This document shows positions 14,123-21,748 of a stretch of 23,154 bases of DNA, in pieces. The translations under genes and the position numbers were made by a program. Under the pieces are notes generated by a model. The model was not told the DNA's origin. It did no database searches and saw only the letters and a program-made list of their open reading frames with translations. Within the stretch, counting starts at the first letter, position 1. Each line of letters opens with the position of its first letter. This DNA is from an uncultured Proteiniphilum sp. (lineage in GTDB: Bacteria; Bacteroidota; Bacteroidia; Bacteroidales; Dysgonomonadaceae): contig NZ_CALNAT010000136.1 in the NCBI RefSeq assembly GCF_937873925.1, forward strand, positions 1 through 23,154. The letters run 5' to 3'.

Positions 14123-15109
14123 TCAATCGTAAATCCGGTTGGCAAAGAAGTTGAGCAATCCCCAGTTGAGCCTGTACCACCGCCTTGTCGCTCGTTGTTT
14201 ACCTCCGAACTGGAGCAGGAATCGCGGGCGGCCGGCGTTTTGATTCAGAAAGCCCACATCCATAAAATCAAAATAATGAAAACCCCTGTCTTCCGATATC
14301 TGCATAGCCTGGTAAATGGTGAAAATAGTTGGGTAGAGGAGTTTGTGGCGCTTTGATTTACCCCAGTAGTAGAGGCAATAGACCGTCTCTTTTTTCTCAA
14401 ATCCCAGCAGGGTACCTCCGATAATTTTGCCCTGATAGCGGGAAAGCAACATTTTTCCTTTGCCTTTACTGATGTAGTGACAGAAAAAATTCTCGAAGTA
14501 TTGGTAGGGAGGGAACCGGCGTGATATCTTTTTGTTGTTTGTGTCCCGGATCAGCTTATAGATCTCCGGTAGCTTCTCTTCAGAGGTGAACTCCTCCATT
14601 TCAATCCCTTTCTTCAGTGCCTTGTTGACCTGATTTTTTCTCGTTTTCGAGAGCTGATCCCATATTTTTCTTCTGCGTTGGAGCGAATTCCTGATATTGA
14701 TCCATTTTACGGAGTAGAAACTGTTCTCGCGAAATCCTTTATAACCGAAGATGGCGTTGCCCAGGTTTTCATAACGGATGAGGAAAACCCGGTTACGCAC
14801 CTCTTTTACCAAATGTGCAATGAGGGCGTCAAATATTTCTATCTGTGCCAATTCTTTTCCGAAAAAGGCAGGTTGTTGGGAGATGAAGCATCTTTTAAAA
14901 AGTTTGCCTCTGAAGAAACGGTTGATCCGCATAATAACAGCGAACATGGCAGCCACCGGTACCCCGTCTTCGAAAGCGACGAGCATCAAGGGAGTATAGG
15001 CAGGACTGTTATCGTACCAATCGAACGATGAAGGGCTGTGAAAAAAATTGATTTCCTCCATCGGGGGAAGATCCTCCTTGCGATAATATGTTTTTACACT
15101 GTATCCCAT
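14123..15109 (-). CDS. FemAB/GNAT-fold acyltransferase-like protein (BioF2-like acetyltransferase domain)
   Basis: From the ATG at 15107-15109 the product has 328 residues; a TTG six codons earlier is less likely. The N-terminal half (GVPVAAMFAVI, then FISQQPAFFG) and the C-terminal half (GKMLLSRYQGKIIGGTLLGF, then YYWGKSKRHKLLYPTIFTIY) look like the two tandem GNAT folds of FemAB/BioF2-type proteins. A basic linker lies between them (LSKTRKNQVNKALKKGIEMEEF), with R-K-N-x-x-x-K-A as often seen in this group. Such enzymes transfer aminoacyl or acyl groups in cell-wall, exopolysaccharide or lipid modification; the donor and acceptor here are unknown. No signal peptide or membrane helix, so it is cytoplasmic. 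It stands alone, divergent from the tricorn-like protease and convergent with the DUF2807 gene. Confidence 0.75.
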   Translation of the reverse strand: MGYSVKTYYRKEDLPPMEEINFFHSPSSFDWYDNSPAYTPLMLVAFEDGVPVAAMFAVIMRINRFFRGKLFKRCFISQQPAFFGKELAQIEIFDALIAHLVKEVRNRVFLIRYENLGNAIFGYKGFRENSFYSVKWINIRNSLQRRRKIWDQLSKTRKNQVNKALKKGIEMEEFTSEEKLPEIYKLIRDTNNKKISRRFPPYQYFENFFCHYISKGKGKMLLSRYQGKIIGGTLLGFEKKETVYCLYYWGKSKRHKLLYPTIFTIYQAMQISEDRGFHYFDFMDVGFLNQNAGRPRFLLQFGGKQRATRRWYRLNWGLLNFFANRIYD

Positions 15110-15144
15110 ATTTGTTTGAGGGTGCAACGCGGGTCACTGTGAGA

Positions 15145-15173
15145 CAAAAATACTAAAAAAAATGAATGTACAA
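15145..15173 (-). promoter_or_regulatory. Candidate promoter of the FemAB-like gene
   Basis: On the minus strand TTG (15171-15173), 18 nt, TATTTTTG (15145-15152). The -7 box is good and the spacer slightly short. The leader to the ATG at 15109 would be about 31 nt. Confidence 0.45.
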
Positions 15174-15237
15174 TCCATAGGGAGCGATAATCATTGCTCG
15201 TTTCCGCATAATAATTTTATGTTTTATAATTTTTATG

Positions 15238-15246
15238 TAATTTTGC
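15238..15246 (+). promoter_or_regulatory. Candidate promoter -7 element of the tricorn-like protease gene
   Basis: TAATTTTGC is a full match to the -7 box and lies 64 bp before the ATG at 15310. No TTG is found 19-21 nt upstream, where the DNA is TTTTAT-like. Confidence 0.5.
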
Positions 15247-15309
15247 AAATTTACGGTGCCGAAACAGAATCCTGCTGTCAGGACACTGATAATCCAAAAA
15301 ATATCCCCA

Positions 15310-18300
15310 ATGAGAAAAAGCCTGCTTTCCTCGTTTTTTTTACTGGCCGTCTTTCTGCTACATGCGCAGGAAGCCCCTCTGTGGCTCCGTAATAGCGTGA
15401 TCTCTCCTGACGGCGCTGTGGTAGCGTTTACCTATAAAGGGAATATATTCACAGTGCCGGTTTCCGGCGGAAGAGCCACACAAGTGACATCCCATTCATC
15501 CTACGATACCCGTCCCGTTTGGTCGCCAAAGGGAGATAAACTGGCTTTTGCTTCCAACCGGGAGGGGAATTTCGATGTGTACGTGGTTACACTTCAATCC
15601 GGTTACACCAGACGTATCACTTCTCATTCAGCCAATGAATACCCGGAAGGGTTTCAAAATGACAGCACCGTGTTGTTCAGCGCTTTTATTCAGCCGGCGC
15701 AGGAAAGTCAACAATTCCCCATTGGAATGTTTTCCCAGATCTATGCCGTAACACCGGAGGGGGGGCGTCCCCGGATGATCTCTCCGATCCATATGGAAGA
15801 TATCGCGCAGAACGGGCATCTCTGGCTCTATACCGACAGGAAAGGTTATGAGGATGCATGGAGGAAGCATCATACCTCCTCCATCACGCGCGATGTATGG
15901 TTGTTCGACAGCAAGAAAAACACACACCGGAAACTGACCGCTTTTAAAGGTGAAAACCGCAATGGCGTATGGTCGTCCGATGGAAACAGCTTTTATTACC
16001 TGAGCGAGCAGGACGGAACGTTCAACGTGTATCGCGCGGGTATTGAAGGGAGCGCGCCGGTGCAGGTGACCCACTTCAAAGGCCATCCCGTACGTTTTCT
16101 TTCAGGCGACAGGAACGACAATCTCTGTTTTTCTTTTGACGGAGAGTTATATCATATGAAGAACGGCGAAAAACCCCGTAAGATAGATGTACGCATCATT
16201 TCCGATAATTTTGAAAGGGATGCGGACCCCCAGACCCTTACTTCCGGGGCAAGGAGTATTGCCGTCTCCCCGAACGGAAAAGAAATCGCTTTCATTGCCC
16301 GTGGCGACCTGTTTGTCACTTCCATTGAATTCAGCACCACGAAACGCATTACCGATACTCCTGAGCAGGAGCGCGATGTGGAATTCAGCCCCGACGGCCG
16401 TTCGCTTATCTATTCGTCGGAGCGTGATAATAAATGGAATATCTACCGGACTGAACTGGTGAGGGAAGAGGACAAATATTTCTGTTATGCCCGCGAACTG
16501 AAAGAGACAAAACTGACCGATACCAGTGCCTCTTCTTTCCAGCCGTTATTCTCCCCCGACGGGAAAGAGATCGCCTATCTGGAAGACCGTTCTGCAATAT
16601 ATGTACTCAATCTGGAAAGTAAGAAATCGCGGAAGGTAATGGATGGCAAATACAATTACTCATACAGCGACGGTGATCAGTGGTTTCAGTGGTCCCCTGA
16701 CAGCAAATGGATCCTGTCGGATTATATTGATACGGGCGGATGGAATAATAAGGATGTAGCGCTGATAAAAGCCGACGGCAGCGGGAAAACAACCAACCTC
16801 ACGCTCAGCGGCTATACCGATGTGCGGGCTACATGGGCATTGGGAGGTAAAGCTATCATGTTCTTCTCCGACCGTGCCGGATATCGCAGCCACGGTAGCT
16901 GGGGAGCGCATCGTGATGCTTACCTAATGTTCCTTACTCCCGATGCTTACGACGATTTCCGGATGAACAAAGAGGAACGGGCGCTGAAGAAAGAGATGGA
17001 AAAAGAGGTAAAGGACGGTGAAAAGAAATCTGAAAGTAAGGATAAGAAGGGAGGTAAAGATGCAAAGGATGCATCGAATGCAGATAAAGATTCGACCAAA
17101 ACAGTGGAGCCGCTCACTTTCGACCTTGACAACCGCCGTCACAGGGTGGTACGCCTGACACGCCATTCTTCCAGTCTATCGGATGCATATCTCAATAAAG
17201 ACGGTTCCAAGCTCTATTATCTGGCGAGTTTTGAGAAAGGGGTGGATCTGTGGGAACAGGATTTTCTTGAAAACACCACTAAACTGCTGAGTAAGGATGT
17301 CGGTTCCGGGTTACTGATCCCGGACAAAGAGGAGAAGCATCTCTATCTGGTATCACAGGGAAAGATCAAGAAGATCGAAAACGGGAAAGTGACCGATGTG
17401 TCGTTCTCCGCACCTTTTAACTACCGTGGTGCTGCGGAAAGGACGTATATCTTTGATCACGCATGGAAACAGGTAAAGGATAAATTCTATGACAAGGATC
17501 TGCATGGCGTGGACTGGAAGATGTACGGCGAAACATACCGCAGGTTTCTGCCGCATATCGATAATAATTTCGATTTTGCGGAGATGTTGTCGGAGATGCT
17601 GGGTGAACTGAACGCATCGCACACAGGTGCCCGTTACTCACCTCCCCGGAGCAGTTGGCAGACGGCTGCGTTGGGCGTGTTCTGGGATGATACCCATACA
17701 GGAGACGGATTGAAGATCAAGGAAATAATGAAGGGGAGTCCCCTTATTAAAGCAAATTCGAAGCTGAAGCCGGGAGTGATCGTGGAGAAGATAGACGGAG
17801 ATCCGGTTGAAGCGGGAAAGACCTGGTGGCATCTGCTTGATGGCAAGGCAGGGAAGCATATAATGATTACTGCCTACACACCCGGCGAGGGAGATCGGTT
17901 TGAAGAGATCGTGAAACCCATTACCTATGGAGAAGAGAACGAATTGTTATACAACCGTTGGGTGGAACAACGGGAAGAGTTGACAGAGAAGTATTCCGGC
18001 GGGCGCATCGGTTATGTGCATATCCGTGGGATGAACAGCAACAGTTTCAGGGAAGTCTATCAGAATTTGCTCGGAAAATACCGGAATAAGGAGGCGGTAG
18101 TTGTCGATACCCGCTTCAACGGCGGAGGATGGTTACACGACGATCTGGCGACCCTCCTGAGCGGAAAAGAGTATCAACGCTTTGCCCCCCGTGGGGAATA
18201 TATCGGCAGCGATCCTTTCAATAAGTGGAACAAACCTTCCATCGTGCTGATGGGAGAAAGCAACTACTCCAATGCGCACGGGTTCCCCTGGGTCTACAAG

Positions 18301-18552
18301 GAACTGGGTATCGGAAAACTGGTCGGCGCCCCCGTGCCGGGAACCATGACCGCCGTGTGGTGGGAGACGCAGATCGATCCGTCGCTGGTGTTCGGCATTC
18401 CGCAGGTTACCGTGGTGGATATGAAAGGGAACGCAATGGAGAACAGCCAACTGGAGCCCGATGTGGAGGTGTATAATACTGCGGAATCGCTGTTGAGCGG
18501 TGATGACCTGCAACTGAAACGTGCGATCGAAGAGTTATTGAAAGAGATATAA
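15310..18552 (+). CDS. Tricorn-like S41 protease with beta-propellers, secreted
   Basis: From the ATG at 15310 the protein is 1080 residues; the frame extends upstream but only the ATG gives a clean signal peptide (KSLLSSFFLLAVFLLHAQ). Residues 20 to about 690 are WD40/TolB-like propeller repeats (SPDGAVVAFTYKGNIF, WSPKGDKLAFASNREGNFDV, FSPDGRSLIYSSERDNKWNI). Around 552-598 a Lys/Glu/Asp-rich linker interrupts them. A core domain with His771 (LNASHTGARY), a PDZ-like stretch (GSPLIKANSKLKPGVIVEKI) and the S41 domain follow. The catalytic serine is Ser987 in NYSNAHGF, and GTMTAVWWE lies where tricorn supplies its glutamate. Tricorn proteases trim peptides released by other proteases; here the enzyme would act in the periplasm or outside, probably on peptides used as nutrients. 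All catalytic residues I can check are present. Confidence 0.92.
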   Translation: MRKSLLSSFFLLAVFLLHAQEAPLWLRNSVISPDGAVVAFTYKGNIFTVPVSGGRATQVTSHSSYDTRPVWSPKGDKLAFASNREGNFDVYVVTLQSGYTRRITSHSANEYPEGFQNDSTVLFSAFIQPAQESQQFPIGMFSQIYAVTPEGGRPRMISPIHMEDIAQNGHLWLYTDRKGYEDAWRKHHTSSITRDVWLFDSKKNTHRKLTAFKGENRNGVWSSDGNSFYYLSEQDGTFNVYRAGIEGSAPVQVTHFKGHPVRFLSGDRNDNLCFSFDGELYHMKNGEKPRKIDVRIISDNFERDADPQTLTSGARSIAVSPNGKEIAFIARGDLFVTSIEFSTTKRITDTPEQERDVEFSPDGRSLIYSSERDNKWNIYRTELVREEDKYFCYARELKETKLTDTSASSFQPLFSPDGKEIAYLEDRSAIYVLNLESKKSRKVMDGKYNYSYSDGDQWFQWSPDSKWILSDYIDTGGWNNKDVALIKADGSGKTTNLTLSGYTDVRATWALGGKAIMFFSDRAGYRSHGSWGAHRDAYLMFLTPDAYDDFRMNKEERALKKEMEKEVKDGEKKSESKDKKGGKDAKDASNADKDSTKTVEPLTFDLDNRRHRVVRLTRHSSSLSDAYLNKDGSKLYYLASFEKGVDLWEQDFLENTTKLLSKDVGSGLLIPDKEEKHLYLVSQGKIKKIENGKVTDVSFSAPFNYRGAAERTYIFDHAWKQVKDKFYDKDLHGVDWKMYGETYRRFLPHIDNNFDFAEMLSEMLGELNASHTGARYSPPRSSWQTAALGVFWDDTHTGDGLKIKEIMKGSPLIKANSKLKPGVIVEKIDGDPVEAGKTWWHLLDGKAGKHIMITAYTPGEGDRFEEIVKPITYGEENELLYNRWVEQREELTEKYSGGRIGYVHIRGMNSNSFREVYQNLLGKYRNKEAVVVDTRFNGGGWLHDDLATLLSGKEYQRFAPRGEYIGSDPFNKWNKPSIVLMGESNYSNAHGFPWVYKELGIGKLVGAPVPGTMTAVWWETQIDPSLVFGIPQVTVVDMKGNAMENSQLEPDVEVYNTAESLLSGDDLQLKRAIEELLKEI

Positions 18553-18581
18553 CGAAAATATGCTCTCCGGATGATCAAAGG

Positions 18582-18613
18582 TTGTTTGATGTATGCCGGT
18601 TCCGTAAATTTGC
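18582..18613 (+). promoter_or_regulatory. Promoter of galE
   Basis: TTG (18582-18584), 20 nt, TAAATTTGC (18605-18613). The fit to the Bacteroidetes consensus is good. A start near 18618 gives a leader of about 32 nt and shows that galE does not depend on the protease gene in front of it. Confidence 0.7.
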
Positions 18614-18649
18614 AGACGAAAATAAATAAACAAAATAAAGATAATTCTT

Positions 18650-19681
18650 ATGGCAAAAAAAATTCTTGTAACAGGAGGAACCGGATACATCGGTTCACAC
18701 ACCGTGGTCGAGTTGCAGCAGGCCGGATATGAAGTGGTAATTGTAGATAACCTGTCCAATTCCAATGCCGATGTGCTGGAAGGCATTACCCGTATTACCG
18801 GAAAACGCCCTGTTTTCGATAAGCTCGATTGCACTGATTTTGAGGCGATGAAGGCATTGTTTAAGAAACATACCTTCGACGGCATCATTCATTTTGCGGC
18901 CAGCAAGGCGGTAGGTGAATCGGTGCAGAAACCGTTGTTGTATTACCGCAACAACCTGGTATCGCTGATTAACCTGCTGGAGCTGATGCCGCAGTACAAC
19001 GTGAAAGGGATCGTATTCTCTTCGTCGTGCACGGTTTACGGTGAGCCCGATAATAATCCTATCGATGAGAATGCACCGGTCAAGCCGGCTGAATCGCCCT
19101 ATGGGAACACCAAGCAGATCAACGAAGAGATCATCCGCGATTTTGTGCATTCGGGCGCTCCCATTAAGAGCATCATCCTTCGTTACTTTAATCCTATCGG
19201 CGCCCACCCGTCGGCAGAGATCGGCGAATTACCCCTGGGCGTACCGCAGAACTTAGTACCCTATATCACTCAGACAGGGATCGGCATACGGCCGCAACTG
19301 AGTGTGTTCGGGGACGATTACAATACGCCCGACGGCTCCTGTATCCGCGATTTCATCAATGTGGTGGATCTGGCAAAAGCGCATGTGATTGCCATTGAGC
19401 GGATGCTTGAAGATAAGTCGAAGGACAAGGTGGAGATATTTAATCTGGGAACAGGAACCGGTTTATCTGTACTGGAGCTGATCAGGGTATTCGAAAAAGT
19501 GTCCGGAAAGCCTCTGAATTATAAGATCGTAGGGCGTAGGGAAGGCGATATTGAGCAGATATGGGCTCAGCCTGATAAAGCCAACACCGTGTTAGGCTGG
19601 AAAGCAATGGAAACTATTGAAGATACCATGGCCTCGGCCTGGAAATGGCAGCAGCGCCTCCGCGAAAATGGGGTAATGTAA
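18650..19681 (+). CDS. galE: UDP-glucose 4-epimerase
   Basis: The 343-residue cytoplasmic enzyme interconverts UDP-glucose and UDP-galactose with bound NAD, in the Leloir pathway and in supply of galactose for surface glycans. The Rossmann nucleotide motif is TGGTGYIGSH (8-17), followed by VDNLSNS (32-38). The catalytic set is Ser126 in FSSSCTVYG and the Y-x-x-x-K pair Tyr151/Lys155 in SPYGNTK. LRYFNPIGAHPS and FGDDYNTPDGSCIRDFINVVDLA are typical GalE blocks, and the length is normal. No other Leloir gene (galK, galT) adjoins it; it has its own promoter and a strong terminator, so it is a single-gene unit. SPYGNTK has Asn where many homologues have Lys or Arg, a neutral change. Confidence 0.96.
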   Translation: MAKKILVTGGTGYIGSHTVVELQQAGYEVVIVDNLSNSNADVLEGITRITGKRPVFDKLDCTDFEAMKALFKKHTFDGIIHFAASKAVGESVQKPLLYYRNNLVSLINLLELMPQYNVKGIVFSSSCTVYGEPDNNPIDENAPVKPAESPYGNTKQINEEIIRDFVHSGAPIKSIILRYFNPIGAHPSAEIGELPLGVPQNLVPYITQTGIGIRPQLSVFGDDYNTPDGSCIRDFINVVDLAKAHVIAIERMLEDKSKDKVEIFNLGTGTGLSVLELIRVFEKVSGKPLNYKIVGRREGDIEQIWAQPDKANTVLGWKAMETIEDTMASAWKWQQRLRENGVM

Positions 19682-19705
19682 GAGGTTGCCGGATAAATGA
19701 GGTAT

Positions 19706-19745
19706 AAAAAAAGTCTGGGAAGCTGCTAACTGCCCAGACTTTTTT
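19706..19745. terminator. Bidirectional intrinsic terminator between galE and the winged-helix gene
   Basis: AGTCTGGG (19712-19719) pairs with CCCAGACT (19733-19740), with A-runs before and T-runs after, giving a U-tract on either strand. It serves galE on the plus strand and the gene at 19775-19993 on the minus strand. Confidence 0.9.
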
Positions 19746-19774
19746 GATTTTTGTTTGTCTTGTAATACTACCGG

Positions 19775-19993
19775 TCAGAAATAATATTCTATAAGGAGAT
19801 AATACGCTTCGTTGCCGTCGGCCGAGGGTTCTATCTCGATCTTATTTTCCCGTGCCAGCCATCCGATGGCGACATAAATCTCTTTTTCCGACAATCCGGT
19901 GGCTTTACGTAGCTTTGGTATATCCCACTTTTGGTAGTCATTCAGTAGGTTCCAGATAATGCCCGCGTTTGTTCCGATTGCTTTTTTATTCAT
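19775..19993 (-). CDS. Small winged helix-turn-helix protein (DUF2582-like)
   Basis: The 72-residue protein is almost all one winged-helix domain. Helix 1 is NAGIIWNLLNDYQ, then WDIPKLRKATG and LSEKEIYVAIGWLARENK form the helix-turn-helix with its recognition helix, and KIEIEPSADGNEAYYLLI is the wing hairpin. It matches my memory of the DUF2582 family, found across Bacteroidetes and some proteobacteria. Whether members bind DNA or act as protein adaptors is not established. It lies 102 bp downstream of cdsA on the same strand with no clear -7 box in the gap, so it may be read from the DUF5606 promoter. It is followed by a strong terminator. The basic face is weak for a classic DNA-binder. Confidence 0.8.
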   Translation of the reverse strand: MNKKAIGTNAGIIWNLLNDYQKWDIPKLRKATGLSEKEIYVAIGWLARENKIEIEPSADGNEAYYLLIEYYF

Positions 19994-20095
19994 TGTGGTG
20001 CATGTTTAAAAGATATGAGGGTCGTAAACTACTCTACGACTGTATTTCAAACGCTTTTCGGAACCGTTTTGTTCTCACACGAAAAGTGAAACTTT

Positions 20096-20938
20096 TTAAA
20101 AAGAGAGGAATAGGATCAGGTAGAGGTAAACGGCGGGGACCGCCACCAGAAGACTGTCGATCCGGTCGAGTATACCGCCGTGTCCCGGTATGAGTTGTCC
20201 CGCGTCCTTTACATTACAGGTTCGTTTGATAAGCGATTCAAACAGATCGCCTAAAGTGCCGAACAGGGAGACAACTACGGCAAATCCCATCCAGAAAGCA
20301 ACGGAAAAACCGGGATAAAGACGGGCGAATATGAGGGAGCCGAGCAGGGTGAACAAGATACCTGCAACAAAGCCTTCTACCGATTTTTTCGGAGAGATAT
20401 GTTCGATCAGTTTGTGCTTCCCGGTCAGAGACCCGATGAAATAGGCGGCCGTATCGTTTACCCATAAGAATACAAAGAGTGCCAGTACAGGGATCCAGTC
20501 ATATCCATTGCCCGTAAGATCAGGCTGATAGGAATAGGAGATAAGCATAAGCAGGCTTAGTGGCATGGTAATATAGATCTGGCCGAAAACCGAATAGATA
20601 ATACCGTGAAGGATATCATGCCTGCGGAGGAAAATAGCCGAGGCTATCAATATAAGCAGATAGATGAGGATGGAGGCAGGCAGGGTATAGGTACAGAGAT
20701 CCTCCAGATAGAGGAAAACCGAAAAAAAGATGAGGACTCCTAATAAGATATTGAATATTTTACTGATAGCATGGGAGGTGTCTTTTTCCATCATACGGTA
20801 AAATTCAAACAAGCCGAAACCCAGTACGGTTCCGAAAACGGCAAGAAATGAAAACCGGCCTCCCAGCAGCCCCAAAAGAATGACCAGGATATAGATGATG
20901 CCAGCTCCCGCACGGGTAAAAATATCTTTTATGTTCAT
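20096..20938 (-). CDS. cdsA: Phosphatidate cytidylyltransferase (CDP-diacylglycerol synthase)
   Basis: From the ATG at 20936-20938 the product has 280 residues; the longer frame to 20974 would overlap the preceding gene and has no merit. The enzyme joins CTP and phosphatidic acid to CDP-diacylglycerol, the branch point for phosphatidylethanolamine and phosphatidylglycerol, in the inner membrane. About eight membrane helices are visible. The C-terminal CDS signature is complete: SLIKR (235-239), KD (244-245), and GHGGILDRID (252-261) with its conserved His and Asp. FVFLWVNDTAAYFIGSLTGK and ISPKKSVEG are the other family blocks. The gene starts 4 bp after the DUF5606 gene, so the two are co-transcribed and probably translationally coupled. 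The ftsH and rsfS genes that often precede cdsA in Bacteroidales, as I recall, are not here. Confidence 0.95.
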   Translation of the reverse strand: MNIKDIFTRAGAGIIYILVILLGLLGGRFSFLAVFGTVLGFGLFEFYRMMEKDTSHAISKIFNILLGVLIFFSVFLYLEDLCTYTLPASILIYLLILIASAIFLRRHDILHGIIYSVFGQIYITMPLSLLMLISYSYQPDLTGNGYDWIPVLALFVFLWVNDTAAYFIGSLTGKHKLIEHISPKKSVEGFVAGILFTLLGSLIFARLYPGFSVAFWMGFAVVVSLFGTLGDLFESLIKRTCNVKDAGQLIPGHGGILDRIDSLLVAVPAVYLYLILFLSF

Positions 20939-20942
20939 TAAA

Positions 20943-21386
20943 CTATTCTTCCCTCTCCTTGGCTTCGGATTCATCCGAAGTGCTTTCCTTTGTTTTATCC
21001 CCTTCTTCTAAGTGAATATCGTGCTCCATCAAAATATTATACCAGGTAATCAATTTTTTTACGTCGCCGGCATAGACAGTGTCTCTGCTGTAATCGGGTA
21101 ATACTTCTTCCAGATAAGCGAACAGTTCTTTGTCGGACGGTTTGGAACCCAGTGAAACCTGTTTGCCTTCCTCTTTCTCTTTCATTTTTTTCAATACCTC
21201 CCGCAGCGGCGTATCTCCGTCCCGGGTATAGATGGATACATCGCTCAGGGCTACCACTTTTTCCTGTGCGTATACGGGAACACGTTTTCCATCGGCAAGC
21301 GATTCAACGATATTCATATTTTTATTGGTGGAGATGAGTTTATACAGACCGGGACGGCCGGTTACAGATAATATTTCGGACAGCAT
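20943..21386 (-). CDS. DUF5606 family protein, function unknown
   Basis: From the ATG at 21384-21386 the product has 147 residues; a TTG two codons upstream is in frame. The N-terminal 60 residues (LSEILSVTGRPGLYKLIST, then GKRVPVYAQEKVVALSDVSIYT) look like the small beta-rich domain of the Bacteroidetes DUF5606 family, which lacks a known function. A helical part with ELFAYLEEVLPDYSRDTVYAGDVKKLITWYNIL follows. The last 25 residues are an acidic, Lys/Glu/Ser-rich tail, probably disordered. There is no signal peptide, so it is cytoplasmic. It is the first gene of an operon with cdsA (4-bp gap) under a consensus promoter, so a link to phospholipid synthesis or its regulation is a context-based guess only. 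Confidence 0.75.
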   Translation of the reverse strand: MLSEILSVTGRPGLYKLISTNKNMNIVESLADGKRVPVYAQEKVVALSDVSIYTRDGDTPLREVLKKMKEKEEGKQVSLGSKPSDKELFAYLEEVLPDYSRDTVYAGDVKKLITWYNILMEHDIHLEEGDKTKESTSDESEAKEREE

Positions 21387-21419
21387 AATCAATTCTTGTT
21401 TAACAACCGGATTTAATCG

Positions 21420-21450
21420 TTTGATGGTGCTTTAATTTTTTTGATGGTGC
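21420..21450 (-). repeat. 11-bp direct repeat in the DUF5606-cdsA leader
   Basis: TTTGATGGTGC (plus-strand reading) occurs at 21420-21430 and 21440-21450, 20 bp apart, about two helical turns. The upstream copy overlaps the last bases of the promoter -7 box and the start region, so an operator or leader-RNA site is possible. Confidence 0.6.
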
Positions 21451-21481
21451 AAAAATAAGGAGTCCGCGCCATATTCGCAAA
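21449..21481 (-). promoter_or_regulatory. Promoter of the DUF5606-cdsA operon
   Basis: On the minus strand TTTG (21478-21481), 20 nt, TATTTTTGC (21449-21457): a full match in both boxes and in spacing. The leader to the ATG at 21386 is about 58 nt. Confidence 0.8.
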
Positions 21482-21748
21482 TTTTATTTTGAATAAAGAG
21501 TGAAGAATAAAAAATAAGGACCGATTCAACAATGTACTAATGTGGCAAACAACGTTTAATGGAAAAGGTGGAAGTTAATATACTGATTCAATTTATGTAG
21601 TCAGATTATAGAGGAAATAAAATGATACACGAAAATAACGATCCCGGTAAACTTTTCCCCGAAAAGGGAATTTGTTTCGGAAAAAAACCTTACTTTCGCA
21701 AATAGCCGGGTAAACTTTTAAAATCCGGCTTTAGCGACTGTAAAAAGG
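21482..21748. other. Divergent intergenic region before the lactonase gene, with a repeated box
   Basis: No gene is seen. GGTAAACTTTT occurs at 21646-21656 and 21709-21719, each after a CCG/CC run. Between them are a small hairpin (CTTTTC 21652-21657 with GAAAAG 21661-21666) and a near-match -7 box TACTTTCGC (21691-21699) with a TTTG only 16 nt upstream. The promoter of the lactonase gene should lie here, but it is not a clean consensus match. Confidence 0.45.

Noticed and set aside
20021..20040. Short hairpin GTCGTA/TACGAC upstream of the winged-helix gene
   Set aside because: The 6-bp stem with an 8-nt loop and no T-tract could be chance; too weak to call.
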